64,000 nt of DNA from CAISCU01 sp943361925 (GCA_943361925.1 CALRIT020000001.1:62001-126000); one strand, 5' to 3'. Counted from the first letter of the stretch, positions 35,463 to 43,738 are shown. Numbers and translations are program-made. Notes: generated from the letters alone by a model not told the origin.

Positions 35463-36469
35463 ATCCCAAGCCACTCTTTAGCTGTTTTAAACAATAGCTT
35501 TTCTTTGTCTTCCTGAGAGATTTCTTTCATCAATTCAATAAATCTTCCATGTTCTAAATCGCCTAAAGGAAAAGGAAAATCGCTTCCCATTGCAATTTTA
35601 TCAGCGCCGAATTGATTGAATAAAAACCTGAAAGTATCATCGTCATGAACCAATGAATCGACATAAAATTTTCCTATATAATCTTTAGGGTCAGCAATTT
35701 TATGAACATTACACAAATCAGGACGTGCATGAAAAGCATGAGAAATTCTTCCTAAAGTTTGAGGAAAGCAACCGCCTCCATGAGCAAAAAGTATTCTTAA
35801 TTTTGGAAATTTGTCGAAAATGCCTCCGAAAATCATGCTGCAAATTGCCAAAGAAGTTTCTGCAGGCATTCCAATCAACCAAGGTAAAAAATACTTTGGC
35901 ATTCTATCCTGACCCATCATATCCCATGGATGTACGAAAATGCACATACCTAATTTTTCTGCGGTTTCATAAAAAGGATAATAGTATTCATCATCTAGGT
36001 TTCTATGTTCTATATGGGTTCCTATTTCTACTCCCGGAAGATTTAATTCGTGTTTGCAACGTGTAAGTTCCTGACATGCTAAATCGATATCTTGCATGGG
36101 CAAAGTTCCTAAACCAACAAATCGGGTAGGGTAGGTTTCCTGAATTTTTGCAACATGGTCGTTATAGTATTTTGCCCATTCAAGCGTGTGCTCAGGTTTT
36201 GCCCAATAATAGAATAATACAGGTACAATAGATAATGCCATCATTTGAACTTGATGTTTATCCATGTGTTCTATGATAGATTCAGGATTCCAGCAAAGCT
36301 CATCGATTGCCCTAAAAAAAGTTCCATCGGCTTTCATCATATTTGCTCGGCCCGGTTGGAAATGATCTAAGTAAATGAATTCATCACCATAACCATATTT
36401 ATCTTTAAGGTTTGGCATAAACTGGGGTAGAATATGAGCGTGAACGTCGATTTTGCTGAAAGATGTCAT
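35459..36469 (-). CDS. Amidohydrolase, 2-amino-3-carboxymuconate-6-semialdehyde decarboxylase-like
   Basis: The protein matches ACMSD of the kynurenine pathway, a zinc amidohydrolase that decarboxylates ACMS and so diverts tryptophan carbon from NAD synthesis. Visible are the metal site HAH in IDVHAHILPQFMPN, the conserved LPGVEIGTH and FVHPWDMMG, the HGGGCFPQTLGRISHAFHARPDL block and the late aspartate in MGSDFPFPLGDLEHG. The ATG at 36469 gives 336 residues, the usual family length; an upstream TTG would add nine. No other kynurenine gene is in the window, so the pathway must be completed elsewhere or the substrate may differ. Confidence 0.86.
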   Translation of the reverse strand: MTSFSKIDVHAHILPQFMPNLKDKYGYGDEFIYLDHFQPGRANMMKADGTFFRAIDELCWNPESIIEHMDKHQVQMMALSIVPVLFYYWAKPEHTLEWAKYYNDHVAKIQETYPTRFVGLGTLPMQDIDLACQELTRCKHELNLPGVEIGTHIEHRNLDDEYYYPFYETAEKLGMCIFVHPWDMMGQDRMPKYFLPWLIGMPAETSLAICSMIFGGIFDKFPKLRILFAHGGGCFPQTLGRISHAFHARPDLCNVHKIADPKDYIGKFYVDSLVHDDDTFRFLFNQFGADKIAMGSDFPFPLGDLEHGRFIELMKEISQEDKEKLLFKTAKEWLGI

Positions 36470-36544
36470 TTTGCTTTGGTTTTGCTGGTCTGGCAAATTA
36501 AGAAAATCCTATTCAAACCTCATATTATTCAAATAATTACAAAA

Positions 36545-36585
36545 GAAAAGTCCTTTAAGAATCTGATTCTTAAAGGACTTTAAAA
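36545..36585 (-). terminator. Intrinsic terminator of the AIM24 gene
   Basis: AAAGTCCTTTAAGAAT (36547-36562) and ATTCTTAAAGGACTTT (36566-36581) form a perfect 16-base stem with a 3-base loop. On the minus strand the stem is followed by TTCTTTTGT, so it ends the transcript coming from the gene at 36600-37394. The plus-strand side runs into TTTAAAAG, so it also may act weakly on the other strand. Confidence 0.82.
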
Positions 36586-36599
36586 GCATTTTATCTCGA

Positions 36600-37394
36600 T
36601 TAATAGCCGTCTCCGTCTAAAATATTACCTAAACCGCCTAAAATTCCACCTTCTTCTCTTCTTCCTCCCACTGAACCATAACTTAGAATTCTTCCAGCTA
36701 ATCTAGAAATTGGTAATGATTGAATCCAAACTTTACCAGGTCCTCTTAAAGTAGCATAAAAAACACCTTCTCCACCGAAAAGTGTATTTTTAATTCCACC
36801 TACAAATTGAATATCGTAATCAACTTCTTTAGTAAAAGCTACGATACATCCTGTATCAATTTTTAACATTTCTCCAGGTTTCAATTCTCTTTCTTCAACA
36901 TGTCCACCTGCATGTAAAAAGGCCAAACCATCACCTTCTAATTTTTGCATGATAAAACCTTCACCACCAAATAAACCGGTACCTAATTTCTTTTGAAACT
37001 CAATTCCAACGCTTACACCTTTAGCAGCGCATAAGAATGAATCTTTCTGACAGGTAATTTTTCCGCCTAATCTGTGCAAATCCATAGGAATAATTTTACC
37101 AGGATAAGGTGATGCAAATGTTACTTGCTTTTTGCCTGAACCCATATTGGTATAAGCTGTCATGAATAAACTTTCACCAGTTAAAAGTCTTTTTCCTGCC
37201 GACATTAACTTACCGAAAATTCCACTTTGCTGTTGAGAACCATCACCAAAAATGGTATTCATTTCTACGCCATCATTCATCATCATAAAACTGCCAGGCT
37301 CTGCCATTACAGTTTCTTGAGGATCCAATTCAATTTCTACACATTGCATTTCACTTCCGAAAATGCGGTAGTCGATTTCATGATTAGTAATCAT
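36600..37394 (-). CDS. AIM24 family protein (TIGR00266)
   Basis: The 264-residue protein matches the TIGR00266/AIM24 family of double-stranded beta-helix proteins: the opening YRIFGSEMQCVEIELDPQETVMAEPGSFMMM, FGDGSQQQSGIFGKLMSAGKRLLTGESLFMTAYTN, and KVWIQSLPISRLAGRI near the end. The family is widespread in bacteria and distantly related to yeast mitochondrial Aim24, but its molecular role is unknown. The glycine-rich tail (GGRREEGGILGGLGNILDGDGY) is typical. It stands alone, with a strong terminator after it and the small RNA unit upstream. Confidence 0.9.
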   Translation of the reverse strand: MITNHEIDYRIFGSEMQCVEIELDPQETVMAEPGSFMMMNDGVEMNTIFGDGSQQQSGIFGKLMSAGKRLLTGESLFMTAYTNMGSGKKQVTFASPYPGKIIPMDLHRLGGKITCQKDSFLCAAKGVSVGIEFQKKLGTGLFGGEGFIMQKLEGDGLAFLHAGGHVEERELKPGEMLKIDTGCIVAFTKEVDYDIQFVGGIKNTLFGGEGVFYATLRGPGKVWIQSLPISRLAGRILSYGSVGGRREEGGILGGLGNILDGDGY

Positions 37395-37648
37395 TTGTTT
37401 AAAATTTTGCTTCGAAAATATTGTATTCTATCTGAATGATAAAATAGTTTTGATAAGGGGATGATTATTTAAAAAAGCGGGCATTTTTGATGTTGCCTTA
37501 ATTCGATTAAGGTTTTCCTTAATTGGGTATAATTCGCCACTAATAATTGTTTGAAACTTTAAATGAAGATTTGATTTTTGGTTTAGCTGGAAGAATAATC
37601 CAAAGCTTAAATGCCTGATTATTAGTGAGTATTTTTTGGAATCCCCAT
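37395..37648. other. Noncoding stretch between AIM24 gene and the small RNA unit
   Basis: This stretch is AT-rich with no open frame of note. If the minus-strand unit at 37649-37711 is read through, it would become a long leader of the AIM24 gene. I see no tRNA, repeat or clear promoter box in it. Confidence 0.5.
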
Positions 37649-37700
37649 AAAAAACAAAAACCCGACTGTTTGATTTGCATCAGGGACAACCGGGATCACG
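37649..37700 (-). ncRNA. Candidate tiny RNA ending in an intrinsic terminator (or AIM24 leader attenuator)
   Basis: On the minus strand, CCCGGTTG (37694-37687) pairs with CAGTCGGG (37668-37661); all eight positions pair, two as G-U. An 18-base loop (TCCCTGATGCAAATCAAA) closes the stem, and TTTTTGTTTTTT follows. An exact TATATTTG promoter box lies 9 bases upstream of the hairpin. The implied transcript is only about 50 nt, unusually GC-structured for this AT-rich gap. It could be an independent small RNA or an attenuator reading on to AIM24 some 250 bases later. No open frame fits in it. I do not recognise a named RNA family. Confidence 0.5.
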
Positions 37701-37703
37701 AGA

Positions 37704-37711
37704 CAAATATA
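37704..37711 (-). promoter_or_regulatory. -7 promoter element of the candidate tiny RNA
   Basis: TATATTTG on the minus strand is an exact TAnnTTTG match. I see no TTTG at the usual -33 distance, so the promoter may be weak or regulated. Confidence 0.45.
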
Positions 37712-37770
37712 CTTCTTGTTTTTGAATTTCCTAATATTGATTCAAAAAAAAACAAAAAAAACAAAAAAAT

Positions 37771-38454
37771 ATGAATCAAGACGAATTTGAAATGGCCATA
37801 TCAAAAGCACGATTCGAAAAATATTTAAATGTTACTAATGGTGAATTTGAAAAAGCATTTCAATTATACAAATTAAATTTAGAATTATCGAAGTCGGTTT
37901 TTGGTCTTCTATCTGTTTACGAAATCATTTTGCGAAATGCTATTAACTATCATTACATAAATTATTTTAATGATGAGAACTGGATTGTAAATCAATGTAA
38001 AGAAGGCGGATTATTCAATTTACCGAATGATCCAAACCAATATTATTCATTGAAAAAAATAAAAAAGGTTCAATTGAAATTAAATCAAAAATACACAAAT
38101 GACAGATTAGTTTCAGAATTGAGTTTTGGTTTTTGGGTTTATTTATTTGCCTCTCATCAATTTAAAGCGGGAGGACAAAATATTCATAGGATTTTTATTA
38201 ATAGACCCAAGGGTATTAATCAAAAATCAATATTTATGGAATTAAACCAAATTAGACTTTTGCGAAACAGAATAGCACATCATGAAGCTATTTGCTTTAA
38301 AAAAAATTCAGATTTAGATCTACTAACACAACAGCCTATATTTGATCTGATGTTAAAGCACCTTCATTGGCTTAAAAAGGATGAAATAGTAAAGAAAATG
38401 AAAATTCTTGAATATCAATTACATATTATTAGTATTTATCCTATGTTCGTTTAA
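37771..38454 (+). CDS. Abi family protein with HEPN-type RNase motif
   Basis: The 227-residue protein matches the Abi-like (AbiD/AbiF, PF07751-type) family linked to phage abortive infection. The features are FGLLSVYEIILRNAINYHY, SELSFGFWVYLFASHQF, and R-N-R-I-A-H in LLRNRIAHHEAICF, the R-x4-H motif of HEPN ribonucleases. It stands alone with an A-rich leader (poly-A stretches from 37743 to 37770) and has no visible antitoxin, partner or mobile element. It is likely a cryptic antiviral RNase; its trigger is unknown. Confidence 0.8.
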   Translation: MNQDEFEMAISKARFEKYLNVTNGEFEKAFQLYKLNLELSKSVFGLLSVYEIILRNAINYHYINYFNDENWIVNQCKEGGLFNLPNDPNQYYSLKKIKKVQLKLNQKYTNDRLVSELSFGFWVYLFASHQFKAGGQNIHRIFINRPKGINQKSIFMELNQIRLLRNRIAHHEAICFKKNSDLDLLTQQPIFDLMLKHLHWLKKDEIVKKMKILEYQLHIISIYPMFV

Positions 38455-38525
38455 TATTAAGGTTTGATTAAATCAACAGCTGAACCTAATTTTAATGCAA
38501 TTACAATAGTATTTTTAACAAATTT

Positions 38526-38533
38526 TAAGTTTG
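38526..38533 (+). promoter_or_regulatory. Candidate -7 element for the paired NAD(P)-binding genes
   Basis: TAAGTTTG matches TAnnTTTG exactly, 38 bases before the ATG at 38571. No good -33 box is seen. Confidence 0.35.
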
Positions 38534-38570
38534 AATTGCAAAATCTCTTAAAAAAAACTTTATTCGTAAT

Positions 38571-39200
38571 ATGCGTACAGCAATGGTAGTTGGAATGTCG
38601 GGCCATACCGGCAAAAAGTTAATTGAAAAACTTTTGGTTAGCAGAAGCTATAGAAGAGTTATTACACTTTCCAGAAGAGATGATAGGAAGCAAAAAAACA
38701 TTCACCTAATTAAACATATTGTTGACTTTACAAATTTAGAGCCGCATAAGCCAATTTTTGAATCGTGTGATGAGGTTTTTTGTTTACTTGGAAAGGATTA
38801 TGTAAACGCAAAAGTTCAAACAGAAATTGATAATCTTGTTTATGTTTATCCAATATCTGTAGCTAAAATGGCTAAAGAAGCAGGTATAAAAAGATTTTTA
38901 CTTTTAAATCCAACAATCGAGAAATTAGAATCAAACGACCCTGAAATGCGCCAAAGAAAACAATTGGAGCAAGAAATTTCAGCTTTGGGTTTTGAAGATT
39001 TTCATGTTATTAGGGTTGGAAAAATTAATAAACCTAAACATTGGATTACTCCAAGACGTAAATTATTAAGTTTTGTAAAGGCAATAAGAGGAGTTTTAGG
39101 TAAAAGCACAGATGGTTATAACTCAATTCCGGCAAATATTCTGGCAGATGAAATCTTTAATTGGGCGAATTCTCAACCGGAATTACTTAAAGTGCACTAA
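38571..39200 (+). CDS. NAD(P)-binding atypical SDR protein, first of a tandem pair
   Basis: A Rossmann protein of the NAD(P)H-binding/TIP30-like type: nucleotide loop MRTAMVVGMSGHTGKKLIEKLL, LSRRDDRK after strand 2 and DEVFCLLGKDYVNA at strand 4. The central active-site region (RFLLLNPTIEKL) lacks the serine-tyrosine pair of ordinary SDRs. The next gene is a clear paralogue (MKTALVIGSNGLIGRHLLFELI) only 9 bases away. The pair may act as a heterodimer, by inference. Substrate unknown. Confidence 0.72.
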   Translation: MRTAMVVGMSGHTGKKLIEKLLVSRSYRRVITLSRRDDRKQKNIHLIKHIVDFTNLEPHKPIFESCDEVFCLLGKDYVNAKVQTEIDNLVYVYPISVAKMAKEAGIKRFLLLNPTIEKLESNDPEMRQRKQLEQEISALGFEDFHVIRVGKINKPKHWITPRRKLLSFVKAIRGVLGKSTDGYNSIPANILADEIFNWANSQPELLKVH

Positions 39201-39209
39201 TATTGCTCA

Positions 39210-39878
39210 ATGAAAACAGCATTGGTTATTGGTTCAAACGGACTTATAGGTAGACATTTATTATTTGAATTAATTAAAAGCGATAGATATTCTAAAGTTA
39301 TAGCACTTACAAGGAAGGACCTCATCATTTCACATCCTAAATTACAGCAAGAAATTATTTCTTATGATTCTCTGGATTCTAGTGCAACTTATTTTAATGT
39401 TGATGATGTTTTTTGCTGTATTGGAACGACTAAAGCCAAAACTCCAAATCAAAACGATTACCGTAAAATCGATCATGATATTCCTGTAAATATTGGAAAA
39501 ATTTGTCTTGATAAAGGTGCCAAACAATATTTAATGGTTTCATCAATGGGCGCTGATATTAACTCTTCTATTTTTTACTCAAAACTCAAAGGTGAAACAG
39601 AAAGAGATTTGGCAAGCCTTGGTTATTCCGCTTTTCATGCCATCAGACCTTCTTTATTATTGGGTGAAAGAAAAGAACAAAGAATAGGAGAGAGTATTTT
39701 TAAGTTACTAGCAAAACCAATTAATTTATTGATGCTTGGTCCTTTAAAAGCTTACAAAGCAATTGAAGGAATTCAGGTTGCCAAGGCTTTACTTGCAATT
39801 GCTTCTTTAGAGAAACAAGGCAATCATATTTGGATGAACAACCAGCTTTTTGATCAGGCTGAAACTTTGAAGAAGTAA
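39210..39878 (+). CDS. NAD(P)-binding atypical SDR protein, second of a tandem pair
   Basis: The 222-residue protein has the nucleotide loop MKTALVIGSNGLIGRHLLFEL, VFCCIGTTKAKTPNQNDYRKIDHDIPV at the strand-4 region, then LMVSSMGADINSSIFYSKLKGETERDL with the Ser and Tyr-x3-Lys (Y-S-K-L-K) typical of extended SDRs and the HTATIP2/TIP30 group. Unlike the first paralogue it keeps these active-site residues. Its 3' end overlaps the convergent EamA gene by 25 bases. A short-chain oxidoreductase or NADPH-sensing regulator is likely. Confidence 0.82.
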   Translation: MKTALVIGSNGLIGRHLLFELIKSDRYSKVIALTRKDLIISHPKLQQEIISYDSLDSSATYFNVDDVFCCIGTTKAKTPNQNDYRKIDHDIPVNIGKICLDKGAKQYLMVSSMGADINSSIFYSKLKGETERDLASLGYSAFHAIRPSLLLGERKEQRIGESIFKLLAKPINLLMLGPLKAYKAIEGIQVAKALLAIASLEKQGNHIWMNNQLFDQAETLKK

Positions 39879-40693
39879 ATCACCAATCCAATTCCAATCA
39901 AACCAATTCCAAGCCATTCTCTTTTGGATAATTTTTCTTTAAAGATGAAAAATCCTGCTAACAAAGAATAAGGGAAAAATGCCAATTGCATAAATCCCAT
40001 CAGGTTTAAGTTAAATTTGGTATAACTGATATTCAATAAAACCGAACCACTGATGGTGAAAATGGCTACCAATGCTAATTTCCAGCTGTTTTTTAGTTTA
40101 GATATTATCGTATTTTCTTCCTTTAAAATGAAAGGAAAACTGCAAACCAATAATGTTAATTCTGATATGAAAGTGCTTATGGATGCAGTTGTGTTTTGCA
40201 AAGGAAACGACAATAATGCATAACCAAATCCCCATGCAATGGCGCTACTTACTGCCCACATCAATCCATCTTTATTTTGCATTCCTTTCCATTGAATGAT
40301 TATTCCTAAAACACAAATGATGGATGCCAGGTAAAACCAAATTCCGGGTAATTTTTGTTCAATGATTCCTGCTATTAAATAGTGAATCATTGCTCCTGCA
40401 ACGCCAATAATCGCCACATTCACAAAATGAATTTTCTGTAATGCTTTGATATAGGCATACAAACCAAAAGCATTTAAAACAGAACATCCTATAAGTTCTA
40501 ATATGGTTAATTGATTTGGAAACAGGAAACTTTTATCAAAAACCGGAATCAATATCAAAGCAAACAAAACAGAAAAGATGCTTCTAATAAAAATAAGTCT
40601 GGCTGCCGAATACTGAATACTTCCAAGTTTGATAAAAACATCTGCTAAAAAATACAACGAATTAACAAGTAAAGAAAAGTAAAAGGCTTCCAT
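39854..40693 (-). CDS. EamA/DMT superfamily transporter
   Basis: The 279-residue protein has about ten hydrophobic segments arranged as two EamA repeats, beginning FYFSLLVNSLYFLADVFIKLGS and ending with the second-repeat helices EWLGIGLIGIGLVIYFF. Drug/metabolite transporters of this type export amino acids, bases or cofactors. It overlaps the SDR gene convergently and shares one base with the upstream DUF6155 gene's stop region, so those two minus-strand genes are probably coupled. Substrate unknown. Confidence 0.85.
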   Translation of the reverse strand: MEAFYFSLLVNSLYFLADVFIKLGSIQYSAARLIFIRSIFSVLFALILIPVFDKSFLFPNQLTILELIGCSVLNAFGLYAYIKALQKIHFVNVAIIGVAGAMIHYLIAGIIEQKLPGIWFYLASIICVLGIIIQWKGMQNKDGLMWAVSSAIAWGFGYALLSFPLQNTTASISTFISELTLLVCSFPFILKEENTIISKLKNSWKLALVAIFTISGSVLLNISYTKFNLNLMGFMQLAFFPYSLLAGFFIFKEKLSKREWLGIGLIGIGLVIYFFKVSA

Positions 40694-41193
40694 TAGCTAT
40701 AAAGTTTTTCTAATTCCTTGTTGTAATCGTATTGCAAATCTTCATGTAATGTATTAATGCTTTGTTCGATTCTTTTAATTTGTCGTTGATACAAATTAGC
40801 CAAAACATGATTGCCTTTTAAATTGAATCCTAAGTCTTTTAGTTCAAAACAAAAATGCATCAGCAGTTCAATGGAAGTGCCTGTTAATCCTGAATATTTA
40901 ATGTGATTGTTGCAAATTTTTAATGCCTTACGGATGGTCTTTTTGGCTAAATATTGTGAGCTTGTATTGGTATCTGAAAATACTTGTGAGATTTCAATTT
41001 TTACATCTTTGATATAATTCTCTTCATCAGCTCTTTCATATAAAAGATAATTGAGTAATGCTTTATTATCAACTTTAAATTTGGCCAGCCTAAGTATGAT
41101 TTCTTCCATCTCGGCAGGGTCCAGATTTTTCATCGATTTCCTGATATCATTTAAACTTGCAACTTTCAATTTTAGATTTTGTTTGATTTGCAA
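40693..41193 (-). CDS. Conserved helical protein, probably DUF6155
   Basis: The 166-residue, largely helical and lysine-rich protein begins LKVASLNDIRKSMKNLDPAEMEEIILRLAKFKVDNKALLNYLLYE, the layout I associate with DUF6155. A second half holds AKKTIRKALKICNNHIKYSGLTGTSIELLMHFCFELKDLG. There are no membrane segments. Its stop touches the start of the EamA gene, suggesting translational coupling. Function unknown, and the family assignment is moderate. Confidence 0.6.
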   Translation of the reverse strand: MQIKQNLKLKVASLNDIRKSMKNLDPAEMEEIILRLAKFKVDNKALLNYLLYERADEENYIKDVKIEISQVFSDTNTSSQYLAKKTIRKALKICNNHIKYSGLTGTSIELLMHFCFELKDLGFNLKGNHVLANLYQRQIKRIEQSINTLHEDLQYDYNKELEKLYS

Positions 41194-41306
41194 TTACTTT
41201 ATAAATCCTTGAAAACAAAAGTAAAACATGCATTCTTATTAAAAGTACCTTGAAAACAAAGATTATTTTTTTTAGGTCTTTTGTTTTTTCCGTACCTTTC
41301 TTTTTT

Positions 41307-42770
41307 ATGAGTTTTATTTTATCGAAATCAACCTACCTGTATGGATGTCAGTGCCCTAAACGACTGTATTTTCATAAGTTTAAAAGTGAATTAAGGAATC
41401 CCTTAGATGAAGGACAAGAGTTTATATTTCAGCAAGGAACAGATATTGGAATTGTAGCCAGAACCTTGTTTTCAGGGGGAATTGATTTAAGTCCGGAGAA
41501 TGCTTATTCCTATCCCAAATCTGCTATTAAAACTGAAAAGGTTTTAGATACACATTATGTATTATACGAGCCAACATTTATTGCAAATGGAGTGATGTGT
41601 GCCTTGGATATCATGGTAAAGAAAAACAATAAATGGTTTGTTTATGAAGTGAAATCAAGTACTTCAGTTAAATCACAACACATTGATGATGCAGCTTTGC
41701 AATATTGGGTTTTAAAACAAAAAGGACTTGAAATAGCAGATTTTTCAATTGTTTATGTCGATAATACTTATGTGAAAAATGGTCCTTTTCAGGTTGGAAA
41801 ATTTTTTGCAGTTCAAAGTGTTTTAAAAGAAATCAAAAAGCAACAACATCAAGTTGAAACTTCATTGGATGCTTTGAAAAAAATGCTAATCAAAAAGGAA
41901 GAACCGCAAAAGAAGATTGGGCAACATTGTTTTTCTCCTTATGAATGTGATTTTACCAATCATTGCTGGAAGGATTTTCCTGAAGAAAATTCTGTACTTG
42001 ATTTAAGCAATGGTGCCGGCTGGACATTCTTCGATGAAGGCATTTACGCAATGAAAGATATTCCTAAAAATGCGTATTTGCCTCCAAGAGCAAAATTTCA
42101 GTTGGATGCTTTTAAGAAAAATGAAACTTATATCGACAAACCATCTTTAAAAGTATTTATTAAATCTTTGGAATATCCTTTGTCTTATTTCGATTTCGAA
42201 ACCTACCAACCTGCTATTCCTGAATATGATGGCATGAAACCTTATCAACGAATACCCTTTCAATACTCACTTCATCAACAAAAAAATAAAAAATCTGACT
42301 TATTACATTTTGAGTTTTTAGGTGATGGAGATACTGATCCAAGAGAGGATTTGGTTAAACAAATGCTCAGTGATTTAGGCGATAAAGGAAGTATCATCAC
42401 TTATAATATGTCGTTTGAAAAAAGTGTGATTTTGGAACTCAGCAGATTGTTCCCTAAATATGAAATCGAATTATTGGCTTTGGTTGATAGAATGAAAGAT
42501 TTGATGCTGCCATTTCAACAACGTTGGTATTATCATCCTGCTTTAAAAGGCTCGCATAGTATCAAAACAATTTTACCTCATTTGATTTCAGACTTAAGTT
42601 ATTCAGCCCTGCAAATTCAGGAGGGAGGCACTGCAAGTTTGGTTTATGGACAATTGAAATCACAAAGTCCTGTAGCATATGAAGCCCAAAGAAAAGCTTT
42701 GTTGGAATATTGTAAGCTTGATACTTACGCGATGGTTAGGATTTTAGAAAGATTGAAGGAATTGGTTTGA
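41307..42770 (+). CDS. DUF2779 protein: Cas4-like nuclease plus DEDD exonuclease domain
   Basis: I start at the ATG at 41307 (MSFILSKSTYLYGCQCPKRLYFHK); an upstream TTG would add a hydrophobic stretch foreign to the family. The N-terminal half is a PD-(D/E)xK nuclease: D101, E114 and K116 (ALDIMVKK, VYEVKSST). C14/C16 together with C208, C214 and C220 (HCFSPYECDFTNHC) form the spaced cysteine set of Cas4/AddB-type 4Fe-4S nucleases. The C-terminal half is an RNase H-like/DnaQ fold with D296 and E298 (SYFDFETY), YNMSFEKSVILEL and CKLDTYAMVRIL. Likely a DNA repair or defence nuclease; it has no adjacent helicase or Cas gene. Confidence 0.83.
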   Translation: MSFILSKSTYLYGCQCPKRLYFHKFKSELRNPLDEGQEFIFQQGTDIGIVARTLFSGGIDLSPENAYSYPKSAIKTEKVLDTHYVLYEPTFIANGVMCALDIMVKKNNKWFVYEVKSSTSVKSQHIDDAALQYWVLKQKGLEIADFSIVYVDNTYVKNGPFQVGKFFAVQSVLKEIKKQQHQVETSLDALKKMLIKKEEPQKKIGQHCFSPYECDFTNHCWKDFPEENSVLDLSNGAGWTFFDEGIYAMKDIPKNAYLPPRAKFQLDAFKKNETYIDKPSLKVFIKSLEYPLSYFDFETYQPAIPEYDGMKPYQRIPFQYSLHQQKNKKSDLLHFEFLGDGDTDPREDLVKQMLSDLGDKGSIITYNMSFEKSVILELSRLFPKYEIELLALVDRMKDLMLPFQQRWYYHPALKGSHSIKTILPHLISDLSYSALQIQEGGTASLVYGQLKSQSPVAYEAQRKALLEYCKLDTYAMVRILERLKELV

Positions 42771-42775
42771 TTTGA

Positions 42776-43204
42776 TTATTTCTTACTCAAATACAGAATT
42801 CTTTCATTTAAAACTCCATCAATGGTTGCTGTACCAACCAATTTTACTTTGGTTCCGCTGATTAGTGAAGTGCTGTATTTTTGTGAAAGCCAATCAGGTT
42901 CACTAATGGTAATGCTGCCTGTTGCTCCCGACCATGTAATGGCATAATCATCACCATCTACACTTAAAAGGCCACTGGATTTATCTGAATTAAACAAATA
43001 AGTACCATTGTTTACCAATGATTCTACCCTGGTTCTATTTCCAATTGAACTCACTTCGTTTAATAAAACACTATCTCTTTTCCATGTGCCAATAAAATCT
43101 GTTGCTGTTAGTGATTGGTCCTCAGTTATTAAGTCGGTGTCTTTCTGACAAGAAACAATCAATAAACTAAAGAAGGATAATACAATGAGTGTAGTTTTTT
43201 TCAT
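42776..43204 (-). CDS. Lipoprotein with lipocalin-like fold, 142 aa
   Basis: The signal peptide with lipobox LLIVSC puts the lipidated cysteine at residue 19. The mature protein begins after a short linker with FIGTWKRDSVLLNEVSS, the GxW start of lipocalin-like domains in Bacteroidota lipoproteins, followed by beta-rich segments (GTYLFNSDKSSGLLSVDGDDYAITWSG, TKVKLVGTATIDGVLNERILYL). Probably an outer-membrane-attached protein; ligand unknown. It is convergent with the DUF2779 gene and divergent from folK. Confidence 0.7.
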   Translation of the reverse strand: MKKTTLIVLSFFSLLIVSCQKDTDLITEDQSLTATDFIGTWKRDSVLLNEVSSIGNRTRVESLVNNGTYLFNSDKSSGLLSVDGDDYAITWSGATGSITISEPDWLSQKYSTSLISGTKVKLVGTATIDGVLNERILYLSKK

Positions 43205-43255
43205 GGTTATCGATTTGCAAATTAAATGCCAAAATAAAATATTTTCTTTGTGGTA

Positions 43256-43738
43256 ATGAACAAAGGTATCTATTTGCTTTTAGGTTCCAATATGGGTGAT
43301 GCATTTGCTCATTTAAACAATGCCATTGAAGCACTAAAAAAAATACCCATTGAGGTAATCAAAATTTCATCGGTTTACAAAACTGCGGCTTGGGGTAAAA
43401 CCAACCAAAATCCGTTTTTGAATCAGTGTCTTGAAATAAAAACGGCGTTAAATCCAGAAGAATTGCTGCGTTTAATTCTTCAAACTGAATTGGAATTAGG
43501 TCGCACTCGTTTAGAAAAATGGGCTGAAAGAATTATTGATATCGATATCTTATATTTTGGTTCAGAAATCATTCATTCTCATAATCTTCAGGTTCCTCAT
43601 CCTTATTTGCATCAAAGAAGATTTACATTGGTTCCGCTTTGTGAAATAAGTCCTGATTTTGTACATCCTTTGTTACATTTATCAAATGCTGAATTACTCA
43701 AAAACTGCGAAGATTTACTCGACGTGGAAAAATTGTAA
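43256..43738 (+). CDS. folK: 2-amino-4-hydroxy-6-hydroxymethyldihydropteridine diphosphokinase
   Basis: FolK transfers pyrophosphate from ATP to hydroxymethyl-dihydropterin in folate synthesis. The signature is clear: YLLLGSNMGDAFAHLNNAIEAL, SSVYKTAAWGKTNQNPFLNQCLEI, RTRLEKWAERIIDIDILYFGSEII and VPHPYLHQRRFTLVPL. I choose the ATG at 43256 for 160 residues; a GTG two codons earlier is possible. It is followed by the deoxynucleoside kinase and WbqC genes in a likely operon. Confidence 0.95.
   Translation: MNKGIYLLLGSNMGDAFAHLNNAIEALKKIPIEVIKISSVYKTAAWGKTNQNPFLNQCLEIKTALNPEELLRLILQTELELGRTRLEKWAERIIDIDILYFGSEIIHSHNLQVPHPYLHQRRFTLVPLCEISPDFVHPLLHLSNAELLKNCEDLLDVEKL

Noticed and set aside
37649..37700. 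Identity with 6S, SRP RNA or tmRNA
   Set aside because: None of the conserved motifs of those RNAs is present, and the unit is far too short.
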